NCBI RefSeq assembly: GCF_900069005.2
Contig: NZ_LN831279.1
Location: 2,388,930 to 2,452,929 of the forward strand
Reading direction: 5' to 3'
DNA from: Paenibacillus sp. GM2
GTDB lineage: Bacteria; Bacillota; Bacilli; Paenibacillales; Paenibacillaceae
DNA length: 64,000 bases
In this document: one piece after another, positions 6,746 through 16,433 of the stretch
Layout of the letters: each line of letters starts with the position of its first letter
Position numbering within the stretch: the first letter of the stretch is position 1
Made by a program: the position numbers and the translations under genes
The notes under the pieces: model-generated
Seen by the model: the letters and a program-made list of their open reading frames with translations, nothing else
The model's database searches: none
Told to the model about the DNA's origin: nothing

Positions 6746-7414
6746 ATGAAAATACTGAACATGCTGCAATGGAAGCTCACAATCGTTACATGCCTTATAG
6801 CCTTAGCCTGCTCGAGCTGTTCGGCCCCAGAGACGAGGAACACTGCGGAGAAACAAACCGATCTTCCACAGACCTCAGCCCAATCGCAATCCAACAACGA
6901 AATTATAGAGCCTAATCCACCAGCAAAAACATCCGAAAATGCTGTACATAATGCTCCGGTTGAGCCATTCCTGCCCCATCATCTGTATATTCCAAGCATT
7001 AATGCCTTTGCTCAGATCATGCCGGTGGGGGTTGCGGAGGATGGGCGAATGGATGTGCCAGAGGATACTGAAGTCGTCGGCATTTTGCAGCCAGGCGTTC
7101 TTGCCGGAGGCCAAGGGAACGTCATTATGGACGGACATGTAGACAGCTATACCGGTCCGGCGATCTTTTTTAATTTGAAGAAACTGCGTCCAGGCGATAC
7201 CATTATCGTATCTAATAAGACAGGGCAACGACTTATCTATGCAGTTGAAAGCGTCGAGACCTTCATTACAGCTGAAGCCCCGCTTGAAAGAATTTTTGGC
7301 GATACGGATGAATACAGGCTTAATCTGATTACTTGCACGGGGAAATACAGCCGCAAGAAAAAAGAACATGAGATGCGGCTTGTCGTGTTTGCCAAACTAC
7401 AGAATGAGCCCTGA
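6746..7414 (+). CDS. Class F-type sortase
   Basis: A 222-residue protein with an N-terminal hydrophobic segment (about 9-24, ending ACSSCS, possibly a lipoprotein or uncleaved anchor), a low-complexity linker to about residue 75, and a sortase domain to the end. Catalytic residues are visible: His131 in MDGHVDS, Cys197 in LITCTG, and Arg211 in MRLVVF. Sortases join sorted proteins to the cell wall or act as transpeptidases; small single-domain sortases of this type are common in spore formers and their substrates are mostly unknown. The ribosome site is weak (TCAAG). No LPXTG substrate is encoded nearby. Confidence 0.88.
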   Translation: MKILNMLQWKLTIVTCLIALACSSCSAPETRNTAEKQTDLPQTSAQSQSNNEIIEPNPPAKTSENAVHNAPVEPFLPHHLYIPSINAFAQIMPVGVAEDGRMDVPEDTEVVGILQPGVLAGGQGNVIMDGHVDSYTGPAIFFNLKKLRPGDTIIVSNKTGQRLIYAVESVETFITAEAPLERIFGDTDEYRLNLITCTGKYSRKKKEHEMRLVVFAKLQNEP

Positions 7415-7457
7415 TGGCGCCTCTCTGTAAAAGGGAAAATTTGTAGTTAATCTCCAA

Positions 7458-7471
7458 TGAAAGCGCTAAAA
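7458..7471 (+). promoter_or_regulatory. cre-like box upstream of small-RNA promoter
   Basis: TGAAAGCGCTAAAA matches the CcpA catabolite-response consensus except near its 3' end. It ends 7 bases before the -35 box of the promoter at 7479-7508. Confidence 0.4.
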
Positions 7472-7478
7472 AAATGTG

Positions 7479-7508
7479 TTGACAGAATGAAAACGGATAC
7501 ATTATAAT
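7479..7508 (+). promoter_or_regulatory. SigmaA-type promoter with no downstream gene
   Basis: A perfect TTGACA (7479-7484), an 18-base spacer, and a perfect TATAAT (7503-7508). No plus-strand coding sequence follows; an intrinsic terminator lies about 60 bases further on. Confidence 0.75.
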
Positions 7509-7514
7509 AAAAGC

Positions 7515-7600
7515 ACAGTATGGTTTCTCTCCACTCCTATCCAATATCTGTTGCTCGTTAGTGAGCATGCGCCACTTCAACACGAAGTGGCGTTTTTTTT
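7515..7600 (+). ncRNA. Candidate ~85-nt small RNA
   Basis: The unit runs from the predicted start at about 7515 to the end of the T run at 7600. Its 3' half folds into a short hairpin (TGCTC/GAGCA, about 7550-7566) and a strong terminator (CGCCACTTC/GAAGTGGCG, 7570-7592, then eight T). A 13-codon frame starting at the ATG at 7520 has no ribosome site, so a leader peptide is unlikely. It sits between the sortase gene and the convergent tyrA terminator. It resembles no RNA family that I can name. Confidence 0.55.
7570..7600 (+). terminator. Strong intrinsic terminator of the small-RNA unit
   Basis: Nine-base-pair stem with a 5-base loop and eight consecutive T on the plus strand. Confidence 0.9.
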
Positions 7601-7640
7601 ATTCATTTTAGATCGTTCGAGCTTATATGTATTATCAAAA

Positions 7641-7669
7641 TGAAAAAAGCAGGGTCCTAAAGACCCCGC
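7641..7669 (-). terminator. Intrinsic terminator of the trp-hisC-tyrA transcript
   Basis: On the minus strand GCGGGGTC and GACCCTGC form an 8-bp stem (one wobble) with a 5-base loop, followed by six T. It lies 30 bases after the tyrA stop. Confidence 0.85.
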
Positions 7670-7698
7670 TTTCCGTCAAGTTCATATAAGTATAGTAA

Positions 7699-8793
7699 TT
7701 AGACGTATACAGCATAACCCATCGATTGCAGATGTTCTTTGGCTCGTTCCATTGCGCTTTCCTGGCGGAAGGACAAATGCAGCAGGCCAGGCACATCCTC
7801 GCGGCTCTCGATAATCTGAATATTGCTCAAGTTGATGTTCTGATCCCCAAGCTCGGTCGTAATCTGTCCGATAATCCCCGGATGGTCTGGGACATCGATA
7901 TACAAATCAAAGAGCGAGGAAATCATGCCTTTGCGTCGTTCAGGAAGCTCGCTGCGGAATCGGTTTGCTTTGACGAAGGAATCGACGATCCCCTCCCCAT
8001 TCCTGTCCTCCAGCATGGAGATAAAACCACCGATCTCTTCATTCCAATCCTTAAGCAGCGATAACACCACGTCACGATTGCTCAGCAGAATATCACGCCA
8101 GATAATCGGATCGCTGGAAGCAATCCGCGTAATGTCGCGGAAACCACCGGCCGCAAGGGTTCGGTACAAGCCGTTGGAGGCATTGTAATCACACACCTGA
8201 TTGACGAGCGCTACCGCAATAATATGCGGCAGATGACTAATCGCACCAACGATCTCGTCATGCTGTACAGGGTTAACGCGTACGACCTGGGCCCTTGTAT
8301 ATTGCAGAAGTTCCTCCAATTTGGCGTAAGCCTCGTCTGGAACGCCTGTTGCCGGCGTTAGAACATAGTATGCATTCTCGAACAGCAGCGTCGAAGCCGC
8401 CTCCACCCCGGACCGCTCAGAGCCGGCCATTGGATGGCCGCCAATAAAATACACGTCCGGCCGCGACAGCTTCTCTGCCGCAGCAGCGATCGAAGCCTTC
8501 GTGCTGCCTACATCCGTTATAATACACCCCTGCTTAAGCGGCAGCGCATACAGCTTCTCCAGATACTCTTCCAGATTGCCTACTGGCACACATAGAAATA
8601 TAAAGTCGGCGTCACGCACCGCTTCTTCCATCGAGAGGGTCGCGGAATCCACCACACCCCGATCCAGCATCACCTCAAGCGAGCGGGAGCGGGGGCTGTG
8701 GCCAACCACCTCAATCCCCGGCTTGCCGCGAAAACATAGGGCCAGAGACCCGCCGATCAATCCAACACCAAATATTGCAATTTTTGTAGTCAT
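7699..8793 (-). CDS. tyrA: Prephenate dehydrogenase with ACT domain
   Basis: A 364-residue enzyme that converts prephenate to 4-hydroxyphenylpyruvate with NAD+, the committed step to tyrosine. The N-terminal Rossmann motif IFGVGLIGGSLAL (residues 7-19) binds NAD. GGHPMAGSERSGVEA (about residue 120) and ISHLPHIIAVAL are conserved parts of the prephenate site. A C-terminal ACT domain (from about residue 290, VPDHPGIIGQITTELGDQNI) is the likely site of tyrosine feedback. It is the last gene of the trp-hisC-tyrA cluster, about 100 bases after hisC, and ends before a good terminator. The start has only a weak ribosome site. Confidence 0.95.
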   Translation of the reverse strand: MTTKIAIFGVGLIGGSLALCFRGKPGIEVVGHSPRSRSLEVMLDRGVVDSATLSMEEAVRDADFIFLCVPVGNLEEYLEKLYALPLKQGCIITDVGSTKASIAAAAEKLSRPDVYFIGGHPMAGSERSGVEAASTLLFENAYYVLTPATGVPDEAYAKLEELLQYTRAQVVRVNPVQHDEIVGAISHLPHIIAVALVNQVCDYNASNGLYRTLAAGGFRDITRIASSDPIIWRDILLSNRDVVLSLLKDWNEEIGGFISMLEDRNGEGIVDSFVKANRFRSELPERRKGMISSLFDLYIDVPDHPGIIGQITTELGDQNINLSNIQIIESREDVPGLLHLSFRQESAMERAKEHLQSMGYAVYV

Positions 8794-8892
8794 AAATTTT
8801 CACTCAACTTCTACTAAGATTATTTACTTCATCATAAACAGGATACTTGTCAAAGCTCATTGAGGTCATTTATGGCTAGTTATATACACTCG

Positions 8893-9990
8893 CTAGACTC
8901 GTACCTTACGCTGCTGAAGCACCTGCTCCAGAGCAGCGATAAACTTCTGATTCTGGCTCTCTGAGCCAACCGTTACCCGAATGGAATTCGGATATTTAGA
9001 GAAGCCGCTGCGGACAATGACTCCCAGCTTAAGCAACTCCTGGAACATCTCCTGGGACGGAGTCTCCACATCAACCATAATAAAATTACCGTGAGCCGGA
9101 AAATAAGACAGCTTCAGACGGTCGAACTCATCATTTAAGTATTTAATGCCCTTGGCATTCTTCTCGCGGCATTCCGCTACGAACTGGCGGTCTGCAATCG
9201 ATGCTCTCGCTGCGGCCTGACCGATTCGCGAGGTGTTGAAGGGCTCACGCACCTGATTAATCAGTTTGATCACCGCAGGCTGGCCTACACCATATCCGAT
9301 ACGCAGGGATGCCAGACCGTAAATTTTGGAGAACGTGCGAAGCACGACCAGGTTCGGATATTTATCCAGCAAACGGATGCCATCTGCATAGGACGGATCA
9401 GTAACGTACTCGGCATAGGCTTCGTCCAGCACGACCAGCACTTGGCCAGGAACTCGATCCAGAAAAGCGACCAAATCCGCCTCAGGCACAATAGTCCCGG
9501 TCGGGTTGTTAGGATTGCAGATCCATATCACCTTGGTCCGATCATTAACCGCCTGAAGCATCACCTCCAGGTCATGCGTTCCTGCTTGCAGAGGAACCTC
9601 GATACTGACTGCGCCCTCGATATCGGCATTGCTCTTATAGACGGAGAAGGTCTGATCCGCCATAATAGTCTCGTCTCCCGGAAGGAAGAACGCTCTGGTA
9701 ATCAAGGCGATAATCTCATCCGATCCACAGCCGAAAATAATTTGATTGGAATGGACCCCGAGATGACTCGCTAATTCTTCGGTTAATTCTACCGCACTTC
9801 CATCAGGATAAATGCTGATATTAGCAAGCTCCGCTTCGATCGCTACACGAACGCGTGGAGAGCAGCCATATGGATTCTCATTGGATGCGAGCTTGATTAC
9901 TTCTGTAAGGCCAAGCTCCCGCTTGACTGCCTCAATCGGCTTACCAGGTTGATAGACCGGGAGGTTCACGATTTGCGGTTTTGGCAGCAT
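8893..9990 (-). CDS. hisC: Histidinol-phosphate / aromatic aminotransferase
   Basis: A 365-residue fold-type I PLP aminotransferase. N-terminal LASNENPYGCSP, the PLP site NPNNPTGT (about 160), DEAYAEY (about 190), the lysine in TFSKIYGLASLRIGYG (about 220) and the C-terminal IRVTVG are all present. In B. subtilis the HisC of this position serves both histidine and tyrosine/phenylalanine synthesis, and the place between trpA and tyrA fits the same double use here. A GGAGGAG site precedes ATG 9988-9990. It follows trpA after 30 bases. Confidence 0.93.
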   Translation of the reverse strand: MLPKPQIVNLPVYQPGKPIEAVKRELGLTEVIKLASNENPYGCSPRVRVAIEAELANISIYPDGSAVELTEELASHLGVHSNQIIFGCGSDEIIALITRAFFLPGDETIMADQTFSVYKSNADIEGAVSIEVPLQAGTHDLEVMLQAVNDRTKVIWICNPNNPTGTIVPEADLVAFLDRVPGQVLVVLDEAYAEYVTDPSYADGIRLLDKYPNLVVLRTFSKIYGLASLRIGYGVGQPAVIKLINQVREPFNTSRIGQAAARASIADRQFVAECREKNAKGIKYLNDEFDRLKLSYFPAHGNFIMVDVETPSQEMFQELLKLGVIVRSGFSKYPNSIRVTVGSESQNQKFIAALEQVLQQRKVRV

Positions 9991-10020
9991 GTATTTCTCC
10001 TCCTTCGTTCCAAATGAAAT

Positions 10021-10842
10021 TTACACTCTTAATTTTGCCACAAAGTCACGAATTTGCAACAAGCCCTGCTCCTTCGTCGCTTCGTTCTGTAATAATGGCA
10101 ATGCTTCCTCGATCTTGCGCACAATGGCACTCCCAACGACGACCCCATCACAGAACCCGGCAAAATGCTGGGCCTGCTCTCGGTTGGAAATACCAAAGCC
10201 TACGGCGACAGGAAGATCAGTGCCTTTCTTCACAGTCTTGATGAAATCATCCACCCCCTGGGCAAAGGAAGCTCTTTCCCCCGTAACGCCAAGCGAGGAC
10301 ACGCAATAAATGAACCCACGAGCCCGGGATACGATGCGTTGAATTCTTTCATTTGAGGTAGGAGCCACTAGCGGCACAAGATGAACATTCGCTTCATCCG
10401 CCAGATGCAAAATTTCCTCGGATTCTTCATACGGTAAATCAGGGATAATAAGTCCGCTAATACCTGCTGCCTGCACGAGCTGGAAGAAGCGCCCGAACCC
10501 AGTCTGCAGAACCGGATTGAAATAAGTAAATAAGACGATCGGCATTTGAATACCGCTCTCTCTGGCTCGGCGGGCTGCCTCGATACAGGTCTCGATCGTC
10601 ACTTGATGGGCAAGCGCACGTTCTGATGCCCGCTGAATAACAGGGCCATCAGCTAATGGATCGGAATAAGGGACGCCCAGTTCAACGATGTTTGCACCGG
10701 CCAGCTGGACCTCTCTTAATATATCCAAAGTTGTCTCCACATCAGGATCACCAACCGTTATGAAAGGAATCAGTGCCGCCTTGCCTTCCTTGCGAAGCTG
10801 GGCAAAGGTCTGATCCATCAGATTCATGTCCGTGGATTTCAT
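10021..10842 (-). CDS. trpA: Tryptophan synthase alpha subunit
   Basis: A 273-residue TIM-barrel protein that cleaves indole-3-glycerol phosphate to indole and glyceraldehyde-3-phosphate; indole is channelled to TrpB. Conserved segments are [32 protein letters not shown] with the catalytic Glu and Asp, and [10 protein letters not shown] near the phosphate site. Its start overlaps the end of the trpFB gene by 4 bases, so the two are coupled. Confidence 0.97.
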   Translation of the reverse strand: MKSTDMNLMDQTFAQLRKEGKAALIPFITVGDPDVETTLDILREVQLAGANIVELGVPYSDPLADGPVIQRASERALAHQVTIETCIEAARRARESGIQMPIVLFTYFNPVLQTGFGRFFQLVQAAGISGLIIPDLPYEESEEILHLADEANVHLVPLVAPTSNERIQRIVSRARGFIYCVSSLGVTGERASFAQGVDDFIKTVKKGTDLPVAVGFGISNREQAQHFAGFCDGVVVGSAIVRKIEEALPLLQNEATKEQGLLQIRDFVAKLRV

Positions 10843-12704
10843 AGCGCAGCGCCCCCTTCCGTGTAAGCCATAATCGACTCCACATCCTTATCTCCACGCC
10901 CTGACAGACAGATTACGATGATCTCTTCACTACTCATCTCCGGCGCCATCTTCATGACTTGAGCTACAGCATGTGCCGATTCCAGCGCCGGAATGATTCC
11001 TTCGGTTCTGCTCAGCAGCTGAAGTGCATCTAACGCCTCCTGATCGGTAATCGGGTAGTACCGCGCCCGCTCTATATCCTTCAAATAGGAATGCTCCGGA
11101 CCGATACCCGGATAGTCGAGACCCGCGGAGATGGAATGCGCCGGCTTAACCTGTCCGTATTCATCCTGCAGCAAATAACTAAGCGAGCCTTGGAATACCC
11201 CTTTGCTTCCCTTCGTCATCGTTGCCGCATGAAATTCCGTATCAACGCCTCTTCCCGCTGCCTCGGCACCAACCAATTGTACAGCTGTATCTTCAATAAA
11301 AGGATAGAACATGCCGATCGCATTGCTGCCACCACCAACCGCAGCGACGAGCATATCCGGCAGTCTTCCTTCCGCGTCCAATATCTGGCGACGCGTCTCA
11401 TCGCCGATAATTCGCTGGAAATTGCGGACCATCATCGGATAAGGATGCGGTCCGGTCGCCGAACCAAGAATATAGAAGGTGTCCTCGACATGGCTGACCC
11501 AGTAGCGCAGCGCCTCATTACAAGCGTCCTTCAAAGTGCGTGTTCCGGACATCACCGGCACGACCTCTGCGCCAAGCAGCTTCATGCGAAACACATTAAG
11601 CTGTTGACGCTTCGTATCTTCTTCTCCCATGAATACCTTGCACTCCAGACCGAGCAGTGCTGCAACCGTAGCTGTAGCCACCCCGTGCTGGCCTGCGCCT
11701 GTCTCGGCAATGACTTTTTTCTTGCCCATCCGTTTTGCCAGAATCGCCTGGCCGATCGCGTTATTGATTTTATGGGCTCCAGTATGGTTCAAATCCTCGC
11801 GCTTCAAGTAGATCTTCGCACCACCCAGGCTTTCGGTCAGTCGCTCCGCATAATACAGCGGGGTCTCCCTACCTGAATACTGCTTCAGCAAATAGGCGAT
11901 TTCCGCCTGAAAACCGGTGTCATCCTTATATCGATTATAGGACTCCTCCAGCTCAATTAACGCGTTCATTAATGTCTCCGGGACATAACGGCCGCCAAAC
12001 GGACCGAACCGCCCGTGCTCATCAGGAACTTGTGCCATCTTCCCCTTCACCCTCTCCACAAATGCTGTTATTTTATCTATATCCTTGCTTCCATTGATCT
12101 CCACACCGCTCGATACATCTACACCACCCGGGTGCAGCTTGCTTACTAGTTCATTTACGTTATCGGGATTCAACCCGCCGGCGATCCAGCAAGGAACACC
12201 TTGCGCCTTGGCCCAAGCCTGATAAGGGAGAGCTTTCTCCCAGGCAAAGGATATTCCCGAACCACCGCCATAAACCGGGTCATAGGTGTCCAGCAGAACA
12301 GCGTCTACGACGCCTGCATAATCTTCAATCACTAATTCCCCACTCAGGGTTCCGTTCTCCTGCACGGAGAAGGCCTTGATCACCTGAACGCCCAGTCGTT
12401 CCCGCACCTCCCGGCAGAACTCCGGACTTTCACTTCCATGCAATTGCACCGCATCCAGCCCCGCTGTCTTCACCGTATAGGATAACTCCGCCAGCTCAGG
12501 ATTTACAAAGACGCCAACGCTCTTTGGGAGTATTGAAGTCTTCCATCCCTTCAGCTGCGACGCCAGCTCGGCCGCCTGGGCTGTACTTACTTGCCGCTTG
12601 CTCTTGGCAAAGACAAATCCAATATAATCTACGGGTAAATGTATCATCGATTTTAGCACTTCAACGGATTGAAGTCCACATATTTTTACGGTAGTTTCAT
12701 TCAT
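10839..12704 (-). CDS. trpFB: TrpF-TrpB fusion: phosphoribosylanthranilate isomerase / tryptophan synthase beta
   Basis: A single open frame of 621 codons. Residues 1-222 are TrpF, a TIM barrel (VKICGLQS near the start, [31 protein letters not shown]). Residues 223-621 are a full-length TrpB that begins [20 protein letters not shown] and contains the PLP lysine in [10 protein letters not shown] and the phosphate loop GGGSNAIG. In most relatives these are two genes; here no stop codon separates them. A GAAGGGGAAG sequence directly before the ATG of residue 223 (12036-12038) looks like a kept ribosome site, so a separate TrpB may also be made. Both active sites look intact. Confidence 0.92.
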   Translation of the reverse strand: MNETTVKICGLQSVEVLKSMIHLPVDYIGFVFAKSKRQVSTAQAAELASQLKGWKTSILPKSVGVFVNPELAELSYTVKTAGLDAVQLHGSESPEFCREVRERLGVQVIKAFSVQENGTLSGELVIEDYAGVVDAVLLDTYDPVYGGGSGISFAWEKALPYQAWAKAQGVPCWIAGGLNPDNVNELVSKLHPGGVDVSSGVEINGSKDIDKITAFVERVKGKMAQVPDEHGRFGPFGGRYVPETLMNALIELEESYNRYKDDTGFQAEIAYLLKQYSGRETPLYYAERLTESLGGAKIYLKREDLNHTGAHKINNAIGQAILAKRMGKKKVIAETGAGQHGVATATVAALLGLECKVFMGEEDTKRQQLNVFRMKLLGAEVVPVMSGTRTLKDACNEALRYWVSHVEDTFYILGSATGPHPYPMMVRNFQRIIGDETRRQILDAEGRLPDMLVAAVGGGSNAIGMFYPFIEDTAVQLVGAEAAGRGVDTEFHAATMTKGSKGVFQGSLSYLLQDEYGQVKPAHSISAGLDYPGIGPEHSYLKDIERARYYPITDQEALDALQLLSRTEGIIPALESAHAVAQVMKMAPEMSSEEIIVICLSGRGDKDVESIMAYTEGGAAL

Positions 12705-12706
12705 TT

Positions 12707-13537
12707 TCAGGAACGCTCCTTCCGCAAGACAGCCCCAACCCCATCTTGCTCCAGCACACCCATCAATTCATTCACCGCTTGATCGACGCGCGGCTGTCTC
12801 ATAAACGTCTCGCCGATGAGCAGCCCCTTCGCACCAGTCTGGGCCAAATACTTCACATCTTCAGAAGTACGAATTCCGCTCTCGCTGATCAGCGTCACTC
12901 CCGCGGGTACTATAGAGGATAATTCAGCCGTTACCTCAAGGCGCGTCTCAAACGTATGAAGGTTTCGATTATTGATTCCGATAAGCAGGGCATTTTCTAA
13001 CGATAGAGCTCGCTCCATTTCATTCCGATCATGGACTTCAAGCAGAACGTCCAGATCCAGTGCAGCAGCCGTCTGCATAAACCTGTGAAGCTGTTCGTCA
13101 TCCAGAATGGCAGCAATCAGCAGAATCGCATCTGCCCCGAGGAGCCTGGCCTCATAGATCTGCATTTCATCGATGATGAAATCCTTGCGCAGCAGCGGGA
13201 GCTTGACATGGTCGCGGATTTGCTGCAAATAAGAGCCGCTTCCCTGAAAATAGACCTCATCGGTCAAGACCGAAATACAATCCGCTGCTGCCGACTCATA
13301 GCTGCGCGCGATCTCCAATGGATTGAAGTCAGGACGGATCAGCCCTTTGGATGGCGATGCCTTCTTCACCTCGGCGATCAGCCCTAATTGCCGCTTCTTC
13401 CTCACGGAGAGCGCCTGATGAAATCCCCGTGTTGACGGAAGCAAAGCGATTTGCCGCTCTGCTTCCGTTCGTGTTAATCGGTCTTTCAGCTTCAGAACTT
13501 CCTGTCTCTTCGTCTCGACGATTTTATCAAGATACAT
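12707..13537 (-). CDS. trpC: Indole-3-glycerol phosphate synthase
   Basis: A 276-residue TIM barrel that closes the indole ring of carboxyphenylaminodeoxyribulose phosphate. Family motifs run in order: [15 protein letters not shown] (about 52-66, catalytic Lys), [48 protein letters not shown] and LLIGETFMR. It overlaps the 3' end of trpD by 11 bases and ends 2 bases before the trpFB start; its last codons contain the GGAAGGAG site used by trpFB. Confidence 0.97.
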   Translation of the reverse strand: MYLDKIVETKRQEVLKLKDRLTRTEAERQIALLPSTRGFHQALSVRKKRQLGLIAEVKKASPSKGLIRPDFNPLEIARSYESAAADCISVLTDEVYFQGSGSYLQQIRDHVKLPLLRKDFIIDEMQIYEARLLGADAILLIAAILDDEQLHRFMQTAAALDLDVLLEVHDRNEMERALSLENALLIGINNRNLHTFETRLEVTAELSSIVPAGVTLISESGIRTSEDVKYLAQTGAKGLLIGETFMRQPRVDQAVNELMGVLEQDGVGAVLRKERS

Positions 13538-14567
13538 AACTTAAGTCCTCCGTTGTATGAATAAGCTGTTGCAGCTTGCTATATGCTTTCCCGGAATCGA
13601 TCGACTCGGCGGCAATGACGACTCCCTCACGGATACTGTCAGCCAGGCCAGACACATAAATGCATGCGCCGGCATTCGCCAGCACCACATCGCGGTAAGC
13701 CCCTTTCTCGCCTTGAAGCACCCTCGAGATAATCTCGGCGTTCGTAGCCGGGTCTCCTCCCATCATTTCACTAAGCGGATAAGCTTTCAAGCCGATATCT
13801 TGCGGCTGAATTTCATAGGTGTTCACTTCTCCGTCCTTCAGCTCCGAGATCAGGGTTGGTGAGGAGATGCTGATCTCGTCGAGCCCTTCCCTGCTTGTTA
13901 CAACAAGAGCTCGTTTGGAGCCTAACTCACGAAGTACGCTAGCAATCGTCTCGGTCTTGTCGGCATCATAGATTCCCAGCACCTGTCGGTCAGCACCGGC
14001 CGGATTCGTCAACGGACCAAGCATGTTGAATACCGTCCGCACTCCCAATTCTTTACGCGGCCCTGCCGCATACTTCATTGATGGATGATAAATCTGCGCG
14101 AACAGGAAGCAGATTCCGATCTGGTCGAGACAGCGCTTCGCCTGCTCTGCATCCAGATGGATATTCACGCCAAGCGCCTCTAATACATCTGCGCTGCCGG
14201 CGCGGCCAGAAGCAGAGCGGTTGCCGTGCTTGGCTACACGAACAGATACCGAGGCGGCAACGATAGCCGAGGTCGTTGAAATATTGAATTTGTGAATGCC
14301 AGAGCCGCCAGTGCCGCAAGTATCCAACAACCGGGATGATTCCGTATACATCCGGTTGCCCTGCAGGCGCATCGCCTCGGCAAACCCAGTGATTTCTTCG
14401 ATCGTCTCACCCTTAATTCTCAAAGCCGTCAGAAGGCCGCCAATTTGTGCCGGAGTTGATTCTCCGCTCATAATGACTTCCATAACTTCCTTCGCTTCTT
14501 GCCTTGCCAAATGCTGGCCGGCAATGACCCGCTGCAACCCGCTTTGCACAATTTGTTGTCCGTTCAT
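13527..14567 (-). CDS. trpD: Anthranilate phosphoribosyltransferase
   Basis: A 346-residue enzyme that joins anthranilate to PRPP. The phosphate-binding motif DTCGTGGSG (about 82-90), the KHGNRSASGRAGSADVLEALG segment (about 111-132) and GPRKELGVRTVFNMLGPLTNP are diagnostic. It starts 5 bases after the trpE stop and overlaps trpC. No glutamine amidotransferase (trpG) gene is present in the operon; in B. subtilis the shared subunit PabA is in the folate operon, and the same is likely here. Confidence 0.97.
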   Translation of the reverse strand: MNGQQIVQSGLQRVIAGQHLARQEAKEVMEVIMSGESTPAQIGGLLTALRIKGETIEEITGFAEAMRLQGNRMYTESSRLLDTCGTGGSGIHKFNISTTSAIVAASVSVRVAKHGNRSASGRAGSADVLEALGVNIHLDAEQAKRCLDQIGICFLFAQIYHPSMKYAAGPRKELGVRTVFNMLGPLTNPAGADRQVLGIYDADKTETIASVLRELGSKRALVVTSREGLDEISISSPTLISELKDGEVNTYEIQPQDIGLKAYPLSEMMGGDPATNAEIISRVLQGEKGAYRDVVLANAGACIYVSGLADSIREGVVIAAESIDSGKAYSKLQQLIHTTEDLSYVS

Positions 14568-14572
14568 CCTCT

Positions 14573-16147
14573 CTACTCCCTTCTTAGCCCCGCAGGCGTG
14601 TATTCATATAAATAATCCTGATTAATCACCGCTTCATCCTTCTCTTGCACTGGGAACATCTGCTCAGCCATCCGAATGGCCGTTAACAGCGCCTTCGCCT
14701 TATTCACTGACTCTTGATATTCATTCTCCGGCACCGAGTCCCATACGATCCCGCCCCCGGCCTGCACATAAGCCTTGCCGTTCTTGAATACAATCGTCCG
14801 GATTGTAATACAAGAGTCCATATTCCCTGAAAACCCCAGATATCCGATCGCTCCGGCATAAGTTCCTCTGGCCTGCTGCTCCAGCTCGGCGATGATCTCC
14901 ATCGCTCTCAGCTTCGGCGCGCCTGATACGGTTCCCGCCGGCATACAGGACAGAAAGGCATCGAAGAAATCCTTGTCGTTTCGCATTTTGCCGGATACCT
15001 TGGAGACCATATGCATAATGTGCGAGTAGCGCTCAATATTCATATAGGACTCGCATTTTACACTGCCGAACTCCGATACTCTGCCAAGATCATTACGTCC
15101 TAAATCAACCAGCATCAGATGTTCCGCCCGTTCCTTCTCATCCTGCAGCAGCTCGGCCTCAAGCGCCAGATCCTCCGCAGTCGTCGCACCTCGTGGTCTC
15201 GAACCGGCTATTGGCCGGGTCTCGACCCGCTCTCCCTCCACCTTCACTAGCACCTCAGGCGATGTACCGACGATAATCTCGTCGTCCATTTTGAGATAAT
15301 ACATATATGGCGAGGGATTCAGCGTTCTCAGTACTCTATATACATGCAGCGGATCAACCTCTGTCTCGATATGGAACCGCTGCGATAATACCACTTGAAA
15401 TATATCTCCGGCCCGGATATACTCCCGGCCCTTCTCTACGTTCGCTATAAACTGTTCCTTCGTTAGATTGGACCGAACGTCCCCAAGCTCCACTTGCGCG
15501 GGAATCGGCTGCCGGTTGAACTTCTCGGCCGGGTCCTCCTCCTGCAGAAATGCGGCTGCTTCATCAAGCTTAAGCTCCGCCTCCTGGTAAGCCCTGCGTA
15601 TATCCTCCTCGAGAGCTCCATCCTTGACATGCACATTGGCAATCAGCAGAATGCGCTGCTTCACATGATCAAAGACAATAATCTGGTCGCAGAACATGAA
15701 CTGCAGGTCATTCATCTGAAGATCATCAATTTGGTGCTCCGGCAGCTTCTCATAATACTGGAGCAGATCATATCCAAAGAAACCAATAGCTCCTCCGGTG
15801 AAAGGAGGCAGTTCCGGAAGCATCGGGCTTCGGAAACCCCGCAGGATGGAGCGAAGCTCCTCCACAGGCTTTTGCGATTGCTTCTGCTCCTTGACGCCGC
15901 CGCGCTCTACAACTAGCTGGCCTTTCTTAGCGGTAATCATCATAAACGGATCTTTGCCGATGAAGGAATAGCGCGCCCAATTCACACCACCCTCTACACT
16001 CTCCAGCAAAAATGCCCGTTCCCGCTCGGCGATACGCCGAAAAATACGGATAGGCGACTCCATATCCGCCAGCAATGTGCGTACGATCGGAATCAAATTA
16101 TAGTCTTTGGCCAGTGCAATTACCTGCTCAACCTGTGGGGTTGTCAT
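14573..16147 (-). CDS. trpE: Anthranilate synthase component I
   Basis: A 524-residue chorismate-utilising enzyme. N-terminal LLESVEGG and YSFIG are elements of the tryptophan feedback site. The catalytic half carries GDIFQVVLSQRF, RPIAGSRPRG, ERAEHLMLVDLGRNDLGRV, MPAGTVSGAPKLRAMEII and YAGAIGYLGF. It makes anthranilate from chorismate with ammonia from a separate glutaminase. AAGGAAGTGA precedes the ATG. It is the first gene of the trp operon and lies behind an attenuator controlled by TRAP (16203-16513). Confidence 0.97.
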   Translation of the reverse strand: MTTPQVEQVIALAKDYNLIPIVRTLLADMESPIRIFRRIAERERAFLLESVEGGVNWARYSFIGKDPFMMITAKKGQLVVERGGVKEQKQSQKPVEELRSILRGFRSPMLPELPPFTGGAIGFFGYDLLQYYEKLPEHQIDDLQMNDLQFMFCDQIIVFDHVKQRILLIANVHVKDGALEEDIRRAYQEAELKLDEAAAFLQEEDPAEKFNRQPIPAQVELGDVRSNLTKEQFIANVEKGREYIRAGDIFQVVLSQRFHIETEVDPLHVYRVLRTLNPSPYMYYLKMDDEIIVGTSPEVLVKVEGERVETRPIAGSRPRGATTAEDLALEAELLQDEKERAEHLMLVDLGRNDLGRVSEFGSVKCESYMNIERYSHIMHMVSKVSGKMRNDKDFFDAFLSCMPAGTVSGAPKLRAMEIIAELEQQARGTYAGAIGYLGFSGNMDSCITIRTIVFKNGKAYVQAGGGIVWDSVPENEYQESVNKAKALLTAIRMAEQMFPVQEKDEAVINQDYLYEYTPAGLRRE

Positions 16148-16202
16148 GCTCGATCACTTCCTTCTTCTCATCTTTGTAATACGAGTAGTTCAAGCTGAAA
16201 AC

Positions 16203-16229
16203 AAAAAAACCTCTACCGAAGTAGAGGTT
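16203..16229 (-). terminator. trp leader attenuator terminator
   Basis: On the minus strand AACCTCTAC and GTAGAGGTT form a perfect 9-bp stem closed by a UUCG tetraloop and followed by a T-rich run. It lies about 60 bases before the trpE start, inside the leader, so it must act as an attenuator. Its 5' arm is also complementary to part of the TRAP site. Confidence 0.9.
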
Positions 16230-16433
16230 GCTTAGATTCACAGTATAAAGTGATGTCTGTCCTGTACGATGCCAACAGGCATAAGGAATGAAAAATCACA
16301 GAAATAACGGATTCCAAAATAAACTGGAGTCTCATAATTTCTACGGAACAATAAATACACCCGTCCCGTGGTATAGGTTCCCCTATAGATTCATCCACTG
16401 TATGTCCTGACGATTTCAGGCATAATATCTGAA

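Noticed and set aside
7520-7561. 13-codon leader peptide in the candidate small RNA
   Set aside because: No ribosome site before the ATG, and no downstream gene to attenuate.
16213-16398. 61-codon frame in the trp leader as a Trp leader peptide
   Set aside because: It has no tryptophan codon, starts at GTG with no good ribosome site, and ends inside the terminator stem; the TRAP pattern explains the leader better.
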